Origin: Gymnopilus junonius
Taxonomy: Eukaryota > Basidiomycota > Agaricomycetes > Agaricales > Galerinaceae
Direction of reading: 5' to 3'
DNA: 64,000 nucleotides
Assembly: GCA_015501075.1 (NCBI GenBank)
Contig: JADNYJ010000001.1
Location: 806,001-870,000, forward strand
Shown here: positions 49,499 to 60,996 of the stretch, in pieces
Numbering within the stretch: the stretch's first letter is position 1
How the letters are laid out: the number at the start of each line of letters is the position of its first letter
Program-made: the position numbers and the translations under genes
The notes under the pieces: generated by a model
Database searches by the model: none
Told to the model about the DNA's origin: nothing
Seen by the model: the letters and a program-made list of their open reading frames with translations, nothing else

Positions 49499-49645
49499 GG
49501 CAAACAATACCGTAAAAATCCAAAATCGAATGAAATTTCAAATGTGTCGGCAAACAGCACGTGAAAGCACGTGCATTACTCTATTTTTGGCATTGGTGAT
49601 TGTACGCGTTATGCAACGCCCAAGTTCGGCTCCTGAACTACCACC
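49499..49645. promoter_or_regulatory. 147-bp shared promoter of uL11m and aminopeptidase
   Basis: The short spacer contains two nearby CACGTG-type sequences: GCACGTGAAAGCACGTGC at 49558-49575 carries two copies of CACGTG in tandem. These E-box-like sites match the core bound by fungal bHLH factors. Use of the sites is inferred. Confidence 0.45.
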
Positions 49646-51774
49646 ATGAAGTCCTTTGCCATCTTGCTGTCTCTTGTCTCCCTTATAACAGCTACCCCTC
49701 TTGCATTTGAAGCTCAGATACCTCTCAAAGCGGAGCTCGCGACATACCCAGGATTCGACCTCGACCTTAATGCCCTCCGCCTCGTTCAAAGTGAGGAGAG
49801 TGAGGAGCCTGTGTGGATGACTGAACTGGAGAAGGTTGTAGGCCTTCCATATATATGCCAGGAGACATATTTACTCGAAAATAGATTCAACTGAAGGCTC
49901 AGGGTATCAAGTTCTTTGACATGTAAGAGTGCAAGTTCGGCCCGAGTCCTCATCTGCTCTAAGTTGACCCCGTCATAGTACGGAATCTCAGGAACTTGGC
50001 TTCTCCGCATCCTTCAAGTCCCAAAGAAAGGGTAGGTGTACTTCCATCTGCACATACCCGTTAATTCAGCAGCTCTGCCAGCGTCATTTCCTGTTCCAAA
50101 TGCGACCGAAATTGTTGAACCAATTCTGAAGACCCTGTCAATCACAGGGCCTCAGGAGAACTTGAAGAAGTTCTCAAGTTTCCGTACTAGATGTCGGTTT
50201 ATATCTTTGACACACCTTTAATTTTCTGACTTTTCACAGACTATCGTAGCGACGTGAATATTTTATTCCCGGCAGCTATCTCATACTAATCAGCTCGTAA
50301 GACCGGGAAACAAAGCCAAGAATGGCTTCTTTCTAAGATATCGGAGGTGATGCATTTTATCTCAATCAAATCATTTTCATTCATCCGGGCGCTGTAGATC
50401 ACTGCGGAGTATGCTTCGGAATCACTTCGTGAACTTATAACGGCCAAACCTTTCCCTCACTCTTGGGGTCAAAGTTCTATCGTGGGTTTAACTCATGTCC
50501 CCTTGAAGGTCTATCCTGAATTCTGCATAGATTGTCAGTATCAAAGGGTCATCTTCCACTGACGACAGTGTCGTGGTAATCGGAGCTCACCAGGACAGGT
50601 ATGAAGGTTGCAAACGGTCTCCCTGTATACCTATCTAATCTTTTCTCGGCAGTACCAATATATGGCCGTTCCTCCCTGCTCCTGGTAAGTCTTTTGAAGG
50701 CCAAGAATGATATCACACTAATAGGCAATAACGTAGGGGCTGATGGTCCGTGTTTACGTCTTTCACGATCATGTTCCAAATTTATTTTGACTCTTAGACG
50801 ATGGATCTGGAAGTGTCACCATTTTGGAGTCGTATCGGGCCTTGCTTGCGGCAGATTTCCGCCCTGTTCGTACGATTGAGTTTCACTGGTATTCGGCAGA
50901 GGTACGATCGGTATTCATCCCAGCATTTCGGTGTACCTGTCATATTAACTTTTCCCCAGGAAGGGGGCCTTCTGGGATCGCAAGCAATAGCTAAGGACTA
51001 CGAGGCTCGCTCAGTCAACGTCATTGCCATGAGTCAGGTCAGCAGACACCTTTCTTCTACGTGACTCTACTAATTGTCCTTACTCGTTAGTTCGACATGA
51101 CTGCATGGGTCAAGGTTAGTGGAACGTTTTATTACTCAGTCACGATCTCAACCAACGATTAGAGGGGCACACGCGAAGAAGTCGGCATTATAACCGATTT
51201 CACCGATGAAGAGTCAGTTACACGGCCTTCATACCGAGACGTACTTTTTGACCTTTCCTCTAGTCTAACCAATTTCAACATGGCTCTGGTGAACTTGTAC
51301 CTTAACATTCCATATGTGAAAGTAAGTGTGATACATGGTGCACTGCAATGCATCATAGTTAATCAATTTTTGGTAGACCGAATGCGGATATGCTTGCAGT
51401 GACCAGTTGAGAATTTAATCCATCAAGTTCCAGCCGGCGACATCCTGATTACATTACTTGAATTATAGCGCCTCGTGGAGGAAGGCAGGGTACCCTTCGT
51501 CGTTCACAATCGGTCAGTCTGGACCACCATTCAGAAAACTATTGCTGATTTATTTCCTTGCAGAGAGTAGCTTTGAAAACTCAAACAAGAACATTCATTC
51601 CACAAATGAGTACGTCCCGTACGGTTATGTTGTTTTGACCAGCAAAGCCTGACTAATTCAATTTGTAGTCGCATTGATATATCTGACGAGTTTAGCTTCA
51701 CTCACTTGCTGGAGTTCTCAAAACTTGCTGTCGCTTTTGCGATAGAGCTTGGTAGTGTTAAATCATCGCAGTGA
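49646..51774 (+). CDS. Secreted leucine aminopeptidase, peptidase family M28
   Basis: This is an extracellular or vacuolar zinc aminopeptidase. A signal peptide is visible ([20 protein letters not shown]), then a propeptide ([20 protein letters not shown]) and an inhibitory-type domain ([20 protein letters not shown] region, SSFRTRYYRSD). All five metal ligands appear in order: His in [10 protein letters not shown], bridging Asp in [13 protein letters not shown], Glu pair in [14 protein letters not shown], Asp in AMSQFDMTAWV and His in [20 protein letters not shown]. About 12 introns; all borders I checked keep phase. It ends with [20 protein letters not shown] and stop at 51772. No frameshift is seen. 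Confidence 0.9.
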
Positions 51775-52014
51775 TATATGGACACGAACACTGCATTTAT
51801 CAAAGATCCAGGCGTTTTTGGTCCTCTGCATATGTCATTTAATTTGTTTCCAACGTGTCTGAAACGAGGCTGATATTATTCACATTATCTAGTAGTATCT
51901 AGGAATGAGAGGTTATTTTCTCCGTAGCAAAGAACATTGGGCCCCTTGAAAACTGTATGTACCACGTTTCCGATACCTTGGAACTGTCTAGTGAGCAGTG
52001 GCTTCTACGAGTTA

Positions 52015-54168
52015 TTAAAGTTCTGAGTAAAAGATTATGACTGGATTATTGACGAGCTGTACCTTCGGATTACGATAATCCCACAATCTTACGGTACCGT
52101 CGTCATATCCCTTCACAAAAAGGCTGAAGTTTGTGTCTCCCCGGTTGCATTTTGCTACAGACCGTGTTTGTCTGGCGCCGAAATAACAATCTGCCACTCT
52201 GTCAAAACCATGTCTTATCCTGTCGTCAAAGATGTGAACCTGGAAGTCTAGGCTGTCTACCTGGAAAGTAGGTTAGAAGAACACGCGCCCACGCCAAAGG
52301 GCTATAGACTTACTTCCAAGATGGTCAAGTTCGGCGCTTGATTATGAACGTGAATCTGACAAACCGAGCTGCTGAGTTGAGCTGAGACAGGTATTGACGA
52401 TAGGTGAGTCAAGTCGATGGTTAGAATCTTCCGCGAGGTCCCTATTATCAGACTCTTATCCCTGAAAGCCAACGCTTCCGGGATCGTGGTCAATTTGGTC
52501 AATGTTTCTGAACTGGAAACCAGATCCGGTTTTCCTATAGACCAAAGCTTAATGGTCTTATCATAACCGCCAGTGAAGAATTGAAGGGTGTTCTTTTTGA
52601 TCCCTCGGGCCGTAATACAGCTTACAGCCCTCTTGCCTTTCGCAGCCACCGCATCAAGTGAAAGCTTATGAGCATCGTGGGTCATATCCGTCAAGAAGGG
52701 TGTATGTCCCTGAAATCAACATGGTGAATGACGTGGAAAACACGATTCGCAAAAACCCCCTCTACCTCTTCCTGAGATTTGAAATGTACTAATGAGGCCT
52801 GGTGAGGGCCATCGCCGTAAGATATAATTGCCGTATCACCGATCACTATGGCGTCCACAACATGTCTATACGTCGAGTTATTTGGAATCGAAAATCTTGA
52901 AATGCGATGTCTGAAAATGGCAATGAGTATATTGATGAGATATTTATGATAACGTATTGATTGTGAACCGTTTAAGAGCATCGAAAAATTGAACGTCAGC
53001 CCGCATAGTGACAGTCAAGATTGGCAAATCGACAGAGCTTTTAGGCAATAAGATTCTTCTCGGTCTGTTGTAAGGCACCTTTGGCAAAGTTAATACTTGC
53101 TTTTCAGGTAGATCAGCCCTTGAAGAGCGCCTTGAAGGATGAATTGCATCAGGAAAAAGCACAACCTTGGACTGTCCTATCTTCGTGTCGTCCATTCGAC
53201 GCTGTTCGTGTTCGCCGAACTTTTGTGTTCCGAGTTCAAATGCTTTGCTCAAATGGAAGCCTCTGCGTTCCGCTATGGCATCGGGTGATAGGCAGCCCAC
53301 TTTGGCAAGCATGGGAGTTGGTACATGTTTTGGCGAAGAAAGTACACTCGCATCAGAGTCCGATTCTTCATGGTCAGAGTATATATCTTTCTTCAGATAT
53401 CGGAAAGGGTCATCGTCGTCTTCCAGATCAGCCAAGTCAAGCTTTTGTGTTGATCCTCCAACTTGCTGATGGTGCTGATTGACGGAATAATCCACCGAAA
53501 GGTTAGACGTTTTGTGGTGTAAACTGCTGACTCTATTCTGTGAGGCAGAAGAACAGGCACTCACGGCTCTAGATTGACTCATGGATCGCCTAAAAGAGTC
53601 TAAAGTCAGATAAATGAAAAGCAGGCAAAAAATAAAAATAACCAACGGGCAGTCGGACACTCTAGGCCTGTCCCCGTGTTCGGGAAAAGAAATGTGCATT
53701 TCAGCAGCCACACTATCCGGTACGAGGTGTAGAACATCAGAGCTTCGAAGTCCGGGTTCTCGTTCAGTGAAGCGGAGGTTTGTTGTCCGTCGATGACGAG
53801 GTGGGAGACCTCGATTTTGCACTATAGCTACCGCATGCTGCGAGTTTTGTCCAAGTAAAGTACCCATTGAAGGGAATGCATTATTGGCCCGAGAATGGAA
53901 TATATGGGAATCAGATACGTAATTTCCTCCGACGCCGTTGGAACTACATAAGAAGTATCAACCAAAAGCAATGTTGGGTAACACCAGGAACTCACAAAAT
54001 GACTGGCGACCCTATAAGTCTTTTCGCTGGTGTTGGATGCTGAAGCTTCCTGCTGGGAGACAAATTCAGTGAATCTACGACATTTTCAGGGGCAAAAGCA
54101 GTGCCAAGTTCATCATCGTCAACTACTATGGGTCGAGAGAGCGACCCATACTCAGTGTTAGACAACAT
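52015..54168 (-). CDS. WD40-repeat protein of unknown function
   Basis: The first half is polar and disordered (for example SDHEESDSDASVLSSPKH and a PRRILLPKSSVDLP stretch). The second half has WD40 features: DAIVIGDTAIISYGDGPHQA, LQFFTGGYDKTIKLWSIGKP, AFRDKSLIIGTSRKILTIDL and FSLFVKGYDDGTVRLWDYRN. The start chosen is MLSNTEYGSLSRPIVVDDDE (54168); in-frame ATGs at 54231 and 54258 are possible. Exon 1 joins IFSNGVGGNYVSDSH in phase. A hydrophobic stretch LVIFIFCLLFIYLTL near 53620-53665 looks like an intron 3' end but no in-phase donor was found. The last few codons may change if another intron exists. I cannot assign an orthologue. Confidence 0.62.
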
Positions 54169-54333
54169 TGAGCAACAACCAAAACGACATATCAGTTGAA
54201 AATATGTGTGACGCTTATGTAATTGAATCATAGCGATGACTTCCGGGTTTAGTTGCACTTGCTACTTACATTCCAATTGCTTTCTGCTTTACTGTATTAA
54301 CCCTTGCATTGGGTCTACTAAACCTTCAACACA

Positions 54334-54884
54334 ATGTCACGGCGGGCCAAAGAACGAGAAGACCTTGACAAAGCTCACGAGTTCCAAACAAAAGGGGCTA
54401 TGGCTGTCTGTAGTCCTTTCCTGATATCCAAAATTTAAATACCTACCAAACCTCAGGGAGCTGCGCGATCTACAGGAATTGGCCTTGGCTTGGTCATTAT
54501 GGCTCACCATCTATGGCCAATATTCAGGTTCCACCATTGTTTATTTTGAGGATTATTCCCTGTCGAGCCTCATGATTTGTATTTCAATAGACGTCAAACG
54601 CTTGCTTTCAAAGGATTTTTGGTGTCCGGATGTGAGTACGTTAACCAAAAACCAAGGAGACAACTTTTCACCTACAATGAATAATGAACCTAGTTACAAT
54701 GTGCGGTCTCGTATTTGGAGCGGAATCAGCACTCATTAAATATGAGAATACGAAACGACGCGATGAGAATATTCTTCGACGAGAGGCTCGTCTCGACTTA
54801 GCTCGGAGAGGACTTATAGGCACGGAAACCGAGATTGCGAACTGGATAGCAGATAGAGAGCGCCAAAGACAGTCGTCGTCATAA
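54334..54884 (+). CDS. Small two-helix membrane protein, possibly HIG1/Rcf-like
   Basis: Four exons join to about 124 residues: MSRRAKEREDLDKAHEFQTK, GAARSTGIGLGLVIMAHHLW, RRQTLAFKGFLVSGFTMCGL, VFGAESALIKYENTKRRDEN and LRREARLDLARRGLIGTETE. Two hydrophobic segments flank a short basic loop (WPIFRRQTLAFKGF), as in HIG1-domain proteins, and the tail is a charged helix (IANWIADRERQRQ). HIG1 proteins such as Rcf1/Rcf2 stabilise respiratory supercomplexes. The classic QRRQ-type motif is not fully clear, so the link is tentative. Divergent from the WD40 gene with 165 bp between starts. Confidence 0.6.
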
Positions 54885-55137
54885 TTCCCAAATATCCATT
54901 GTCATTTGCACTTCGTGAAGGGTATTAAAATTGCTGTATAGAACAATTGGTTATCTCTAGGTATTGTCGTTGGACTACGAAATTTTTGGTGAGGTATGGA
55001 AAACTGTATCTGATCCAAAAGCAAGATAAATTAACATATCGAAGAGATTGCTGAGCTGAAGTCCATTTCATAATCAGTAAGCCTGAGATGTCTGGCCTTG
55101 GGAATGGGAATGGCCAGTCTGAATCCACTGGCCATGC

Positions 55138-57369
55138 TCATCCACAGACCCTTGATTTTTTGCGGGGAGAGAGGGATGGTAGGCAACATCGTGAATCGAG
55201 GAGGAGCGGAGGCGGAGGGAGAGAACCATGAGTATAATAGTCCACTGGTGGAGGTGGTGGGGGCGGGGGAGGTGGTTGTTGAAATTGGGCCTGTTGATGG
55301 TATGTCACAGGAGGCTGAGGCAAACTTGCACGTCGAAGAGGGGCATTGAGATTAGGCGGAGGCGGAGGCGGAGGAATGGGTAAGGGACCAGTACTGCTCG
55401 GAATTGGTGTAGTAGATTGAATCTGAGAGGGGCGGAGGGGGTGGAGGGGGACAGATGAGTACCCATTGGTAGTGGCGTAAATATTTCCTGTTTGTGTCGG
55501 GCTATAAGACTTCAAGGTCTGAGCCATTGCACTGGGTGGTGGTAATGATTGTGAGGTTGTGAGGGGTTGAATTGGTTGCTGCATGGGCTGCTCATGAACT
55601 GGTAGTTGCTGGACAGGCTGCTGTGTATACACAATTTGGGGTTGTGGAGGCAATGGCCGGGAGGATTGCCCGTTGATGTGCGACATTTGTACAGGATGCT
55701 GTGCTGATGGTGGAACTTCATGGGGTGGAGGTAGAGTCTGATATAGCTGCGGAGGAGCTGGAGCAGCCTGAGGAGGGACAGGGGTTCGAGGAGGGGGTGA
55801 GGAGATGAATTGTTGAGGAGGGGCAGATGCAGATGGAGGAATGCTATATGTCGAATAATTGTATGACTGTGAAGTTACGAAAGACGATTGAGGGGGAATG
55901 TAAGAGAGGTGGAATGTTGTAAATAAGGGCTATTATTTGACAGAGCAGGCGTATGGGAAACAGGAGACTGATAGGCAGGCTGCGTATGAGGCTGGAATTG
56001 GGACCCAAAGCCCATAGGCCCAGGAGTAAGAGAAGGAGGAGGGGCAAATCCAGATGGTTCGGACGTATGGGAAGGTAAGGTAACAAAAGATGAAGATTGA
56101 GTCAGTGGCATGAAACCCGATGAAGAAGTAGGAACGCTGTGTCTAGGACCACGCGCTGGAGGTGGATAGGTGGTCGGAGATGCCACTTCATATCCAGGTT
56201 GGTAGGTTTGGGACGGATACCCGTGGTGTGTACTGCTTGATGATGCCTGATAATGATGGGCAGACGTTGGTTCATTCGGCGATAAAGGTCGATCATAGGA
56301 ATATATACCGCCACCGTTCGCAGCACTTTGATCATATCCATACGATGGAAAATTGACTTGGGAGTGCATAGTTCCACTATGTTGAGGCGCTTGCGCATAC
56401 GATCCAGGGACAGGCTGCCCATAGTCTTGAAAATCAGCTATCTAAAAAGGCAGTGGAAGTGGAAGTGGACGAACAGGATAACTTTCTCTTCGCTTTTGAG
56501 CAGATACTCCTAACTCGCTGAATTCTTGGTTTAAATAGTCTATTTGCTGATTTCTATTTCGCTCGTATGGGGCGACGTAAAGATCTAAATGAGCAGCAGA
56601 ACTCGATGCCCTCAACGATGACGGAATGACATCGGAATTCGCGCGAGAGTGACTTTCATAAATCGAACCACCAGGAGAGACAGACCCAGGCGGAAGGTCG
56701 CCAGATGGAACAAATGAACCAGGTCCACCATATTGCTTGTTATTTTTGGGAGGTTTGGAGGTGGCCTTCTTCTGAGGAGCAGGTTCATTTGACCAGAAGG
56801 TCAGCTCTAGGTACACCTTTCCAGCGAACTTGTCTTTGTGTGTCAGAGTGAACCATTCTGAAGAAAGAAGGGGAGTGAATAACTTTATAGAGGAACTAAC
56901 TGTTATACCTACCATCAGTTTCTCCTTTGGTCAGCACTTCAGTGAGATCGACATCAGTTTCCCCAATCAACTCAGGTTCACGTGGATCGTCGGCATAGCA
57001 AGCAAGCTTCATCGTCTTTCCTCCTTTGATGTTCTTGGGTTTCTTGCCATCCTTTGGGGGAGGTGGAGGAGGTATTCCATCCCCATTAGCAGTACGGGCC
57101 AAGACGTCATCGACGTCCTCGAATAGTGTAAAACGAACTTCTTCATCCCATTCAGGATGCTGGCCACCACGCTTGATGGCTTTCGTTCTCCTTTTCTCGC
57201 CATTGACAACAACGAGACAGTACGGGTCTTGTTTACCGATGTGTCGTTTGTTGGGTAGATGGTTCTGTGGACAAATCAGATGGGCGCCCTTTTGCTCATG
57301 GAATGACATACTCACCGCTCTGAGGACAACGACGATGAGAGTACCAATTTCACGTGGAGTGGAGGTCAT
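55138..57369 (-). CDS. C2-domain, proline-rich cytokinesis protein (Inn1/Fic1-like), with an apparent frameshift and an in-frame stop or mini-intron
   Basis: Inn1/Fic1 proteins act at the contractile ring, using an N-terminal C2 domain and C-terminal PxxP motifs that bind SH3 domains of F-BAR partners. The C2 domain is MTSTPREIGTLIVVVLRA, NHLPNKRHIGKQDPYCLVVV, NGEKRRTKAIKRGGQHPEWD, EEVRFTLFEDVDDVLA and KLACYADDPREPELIGETDV, then DEWFTLTHKDKFAGKVYLEL. The tail is Pro/Ser/Tyr/Gln-rich and includes runs of ten prolines near 55250. At 56442-56474 there is either an in-frame TAG or a 33-nt intron with GTTCGT and TTTTTAG ends. At 55892-55896 the frame shifts unless the C5 run (minus strand) has one more C. 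The overall composition continues unchanged across both sites. Confidence 0.78.
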
Positions 57370-57678
57370 CGAGAAAGGTGCCTATTGGGGAACGTTGAAC
57401 ACGATGGGCATAAGGGCCTGTTTGATTCGTTTCAGGCGGTGGAGGACTTAAATAGGTGCGGCACTGACAATGACGGATGCGGTAATCCCAAATCCGTGTT
57501 TGTTTGTACGCGCCTCATCACACTGTGCAAAGCTATCCCAACTGTTGCGTTTCCACTGCTGGGCAGTGCTGCGTCGGGTAACTAAGTCCGATTCTTGAAT
57601 TATTTTATATACATCGTCCCTAAGCAAACCATCGTAGCTGCCAGTGCAAACCCGCAACAGCCTCCAATCTTTGGCAGA
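57370..57678. other. Intergenic region
   Basis: 309 bp between the C2-protein start and the GH125 stop, both minus. No gene is seen. Confidence 0.4.
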
Positions 57679-60094
57679 ATTTATTGACCTGGTTTATAGC
57701 TCTTATTCTGCTTCAGTATCAGCTCAGGTTTTCTGTCTGCGAGGTCCAAAATCATTTCCGCAAAGTAACTGTTGGCCCAAGCAAACCAACTTCGGGTATA
57801 TGATGTAGAGTTATAGATTGACTGCGACTCGTGGATCAGGCCAAGTCCATCAGTATTCTACGACGGAGTAAGTAAAACCGAATGCCGCTAGCGAAAACTC
57901 GAGATACTGACGTTAGCGATGATATAAAGAGAATCCAATATTTCTTGATCATTATCAGTGCCGAAGATGGCTGAAATGTGGGACATTGGCCTATGTTGAG
58001 CATCAGCAGAAATTTCAACGATCGCAAAAACGAGAGAACTGACCATGGATTCCAAGGGTCGACGTGCGGGCCTCTTCAGAAGGGCATGAGAAACAAGATT
58101 GACCAAAACGTACTTTCTACGCACCCTATTCCATTGAATGTTTTTCCAGCGGCGTAATAGGGATTATTATGGGAGAGGAGTAGCTTCCTGGTCGCCAAGT
58201 AGGCAGGGTGGGCTTTATCAAAAAAACCGAGATATGGTAGTGACAATAAGGACTGAGACGATAGATTAATCCCGCATAAGTACGTCTGAACCTTTTTCAG
58301 AGAACTTACAGGTACATTCGCATCGTCCATGACATAACGGCTTCCAAGTCCTTTCCACGGCCGTCAGTTCCCTCAAACACGGCATGCACGCAAACTGCTC
58401 ACCGTTCGTCTCATAGGCAAATATGTTGTCAACAACCTCGAAATAAAGTTCAGTAGATAACATCAGGCTGAAACGACCGCACCGTACCGTCGTTTTCCAG
58501 ATAGCATCTTCAATTTTGGAGCTCCATTCCTTGGCTTGCTGGCTAATGTTACGCAGTTGGCCAGCATGGTCGAGAATTTGAGCCAAATTCGTTAATTCAA
58601 CACTCAGCATCGCATTGGCAGGTGTAAGGAACGCTAAGAAGATTCAGCTTGAAAGCGATGCGAAAGTGTAGTCATATTTACCAAAGACACTGAGATCATC
58701 AGAAGGTCTGTGGTGTGTTCCAACAAGTCCGGTATAGGCCTTGGGTTCGCCATTTCCATCGTTATTGACCATAGGTGACAAAGAGCCACCTCCACCAGTC
58801 CAATTATAGAAGGATATGAAATTGAAGTTTTCATCAAAAGTGCCCTGCGATTGCTCATTAATTACGCGGAAAATCTGATCGATTGCAGCGCGCCCTAAAG
58901 ATAGTTAAGTAAACTGGGGATCACAGAAATAAAAACTCACAATTGTCATTCATAAACGATGCATCTTTTGTTGCATTATAATATGACCGCGATAATTTCA
59001 AAAAGCCACATAGAGAGTCAATCTCATACTGGCAAGTGATTTAATTTCAGGCAACAGCATCTCGCTATGGCACACTTACTTTGCATTCAAAAACTGTTTG
59101 GTTATTGACGGGTCTACGATGGCATATATAATCAAATTGCAAAGAATACGGCGAAAATCTCACGGATTAACTGTGACACCTGTGGCCCAGTCATTGATAG
59201 ATGGTGTCAGTCCGCTCTCTGGTGGAGGTTGGAATGAACCACCTAACAAGTGCCTAATAAGTTGATTTGTACAGTAATCTGGAATGAGCCGCACAGTACG
59301 GATATTGAGCCACATATCGTGCCTCGTTATTGATGACAGCCTTCACAAGTGTTGCTAGTTTTGGATCAACAGAGAGCAGCGAGTTATAGTGTGCAAATTG
59401 GTTAGCAGTGTCCCGCAGCCACTGGGCGCTGCCAAAAACGTGGTAAGGAGTGTGTCAAAAGGTCTCTAATATACGAACGTAATATCCTAGATGGTGAAAC
59501 TTTTTCAGTGTGAAGTTCCGAAGGAGTTTGAAGAAATCCATACTCCAGTAATTATAAACGCCAAATTTTGAGACTACGAAGTAAAATCAAGGCACTTCTT
59601 TCACGATGAGACTTAACATACCTCGCTGTAGTATTTGACAGTTGTATCTACACATCATTGCGTTCAAACCATTGACAATCAATATTTTGTGCACAGGGTC
59701 TCACCGAGAGTGTTAGGGAAAGTATTCTCGAATAGCCTTGCAAGGTCAGGGTCTTTGAGCAAGGATTTTAAGTCGGAAATGACTTTCTGAGCTCAGTATG
59801 AGATTTTCAGTTGCATCGTATAGGAAAATCCAACCTCGACTGTGGTGCTGTTGAATGTACGGCATCCTGGTTCAGGCCTCATGTAAGGCAATGCTAAGGG
59901 TCCCGTGGAGCGTGGGTCATGAGGAACCTGACAAAGTCCTCGACGTAAGCCACACAAAGAGAATAGAGTACAGGCGGAACATTATTACTCACTTGTGAAT
60001 AGGTTGTATAATCCGGACATTGTGCTCGAGAGTTGGACACGAAGACAGAGGTAATAATAGCAAATTTCGCGAGATTACTGAACCCCAGACGCAT
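57679..60094 (-). CDS. Secreted GH125 exo-alpha-1,6-mannosidase
   Basis: GH125 enzymes remove alpha-1,6-mannose from cell-wall or N-glycan mannans. A signal peptide starts at 60094 ([24 protein letters not shown]), followed by [20 protein letters not shown] and [18 protein letters not shown]. Later exons give [133 protein letters not shown] and [20 protein letters not shown]. The WxRD, ExDSL, RPSDD and FxxPxN motifs are typical. Some 12-14 introns interrupt it. It ends YKPGQ. Confidence 0.88.
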
Positions 60095-60996
60095 GTTGGC
60101 CACCGTTGAACTCCACGAGGTGAAGCTATGAATACCGAGCCATTTCGAAGCGCTTTTTATGAGCTCCACAGCGGAAGTCAGGAAGTCACTGTAATAAAAG
60201 AACATTGCACAATTGGGCAAAGGAAGCCTTGAGAAAGGCTAGCTTTGTATGATTCGTCGCTCACAAGACCAGGTTACATGCGCCACGGTTGACAGTACAT
60301 CAAAGCCTCCAGACCCGGGAAGTCCTTCAAGTTCTCAGAGTTGAGACGATTCGCTGTGGCGAGGTTTGATTTATTTTTTATTTTTTAAACCATGAAGCCC
60401 TGCAATTTGCGTACATAAAACAGATAGTGTGAGTCAATGCAGACGTGCGTAGTCAGTCAGTACCCTCGAGGCTCGCTCCTCGGTTTAGCTAGAGTACTCA
60501 GTAAGCGACGTCAGTGGCAACAGAATGTAGAAATGGAAACCCTCAAAATCCTCACCGGCTACTGGTCAAAGAAGGCGGGCCCAAAGCTCCAAGAAGCAGC
60601 TCGCGGACCGCTGGATGTTGGCAGGACGGAAGGATCAATTCAAATGGTACAGCAGTATACGTATAGCTGCCGTTATCAACGCGGTCATGTGTACAAATGT
60701 TATCCGCGAAATTCAAACGGGTTCGGGATTCGGAAACGCATGGCAAAACGGCACAGTTGCACTTCTCTGATCAAAACTAATTTATTATCCATCTCAGCTG
60801 ACCTGTATGTGGCGATGGTAAGGTAAAAGGATAAAAAACGATACAGTACCGAGGACGCAAGGAATGGGTCGTAGACAAGAATGCAATAAGAATTGTACAA
60901 GGCTAGGAAATTGGATGTAATACTACAACGGCAGTGGAATGGTGCTCAGTAGGTAATGGCGAACAGATTCAGGAAGTATAGATATCACAAGACATT
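60095..60996. other. Intergenic region, about 0.9 kb
   Basis: Between the GH125 start and the next stop, both minus. An AT-rich stretch (60365-60390, TTTATTTTTTATTTTTTAAA) lies near the middle. Open frames here lack family motifs. Confidence 0.4.
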
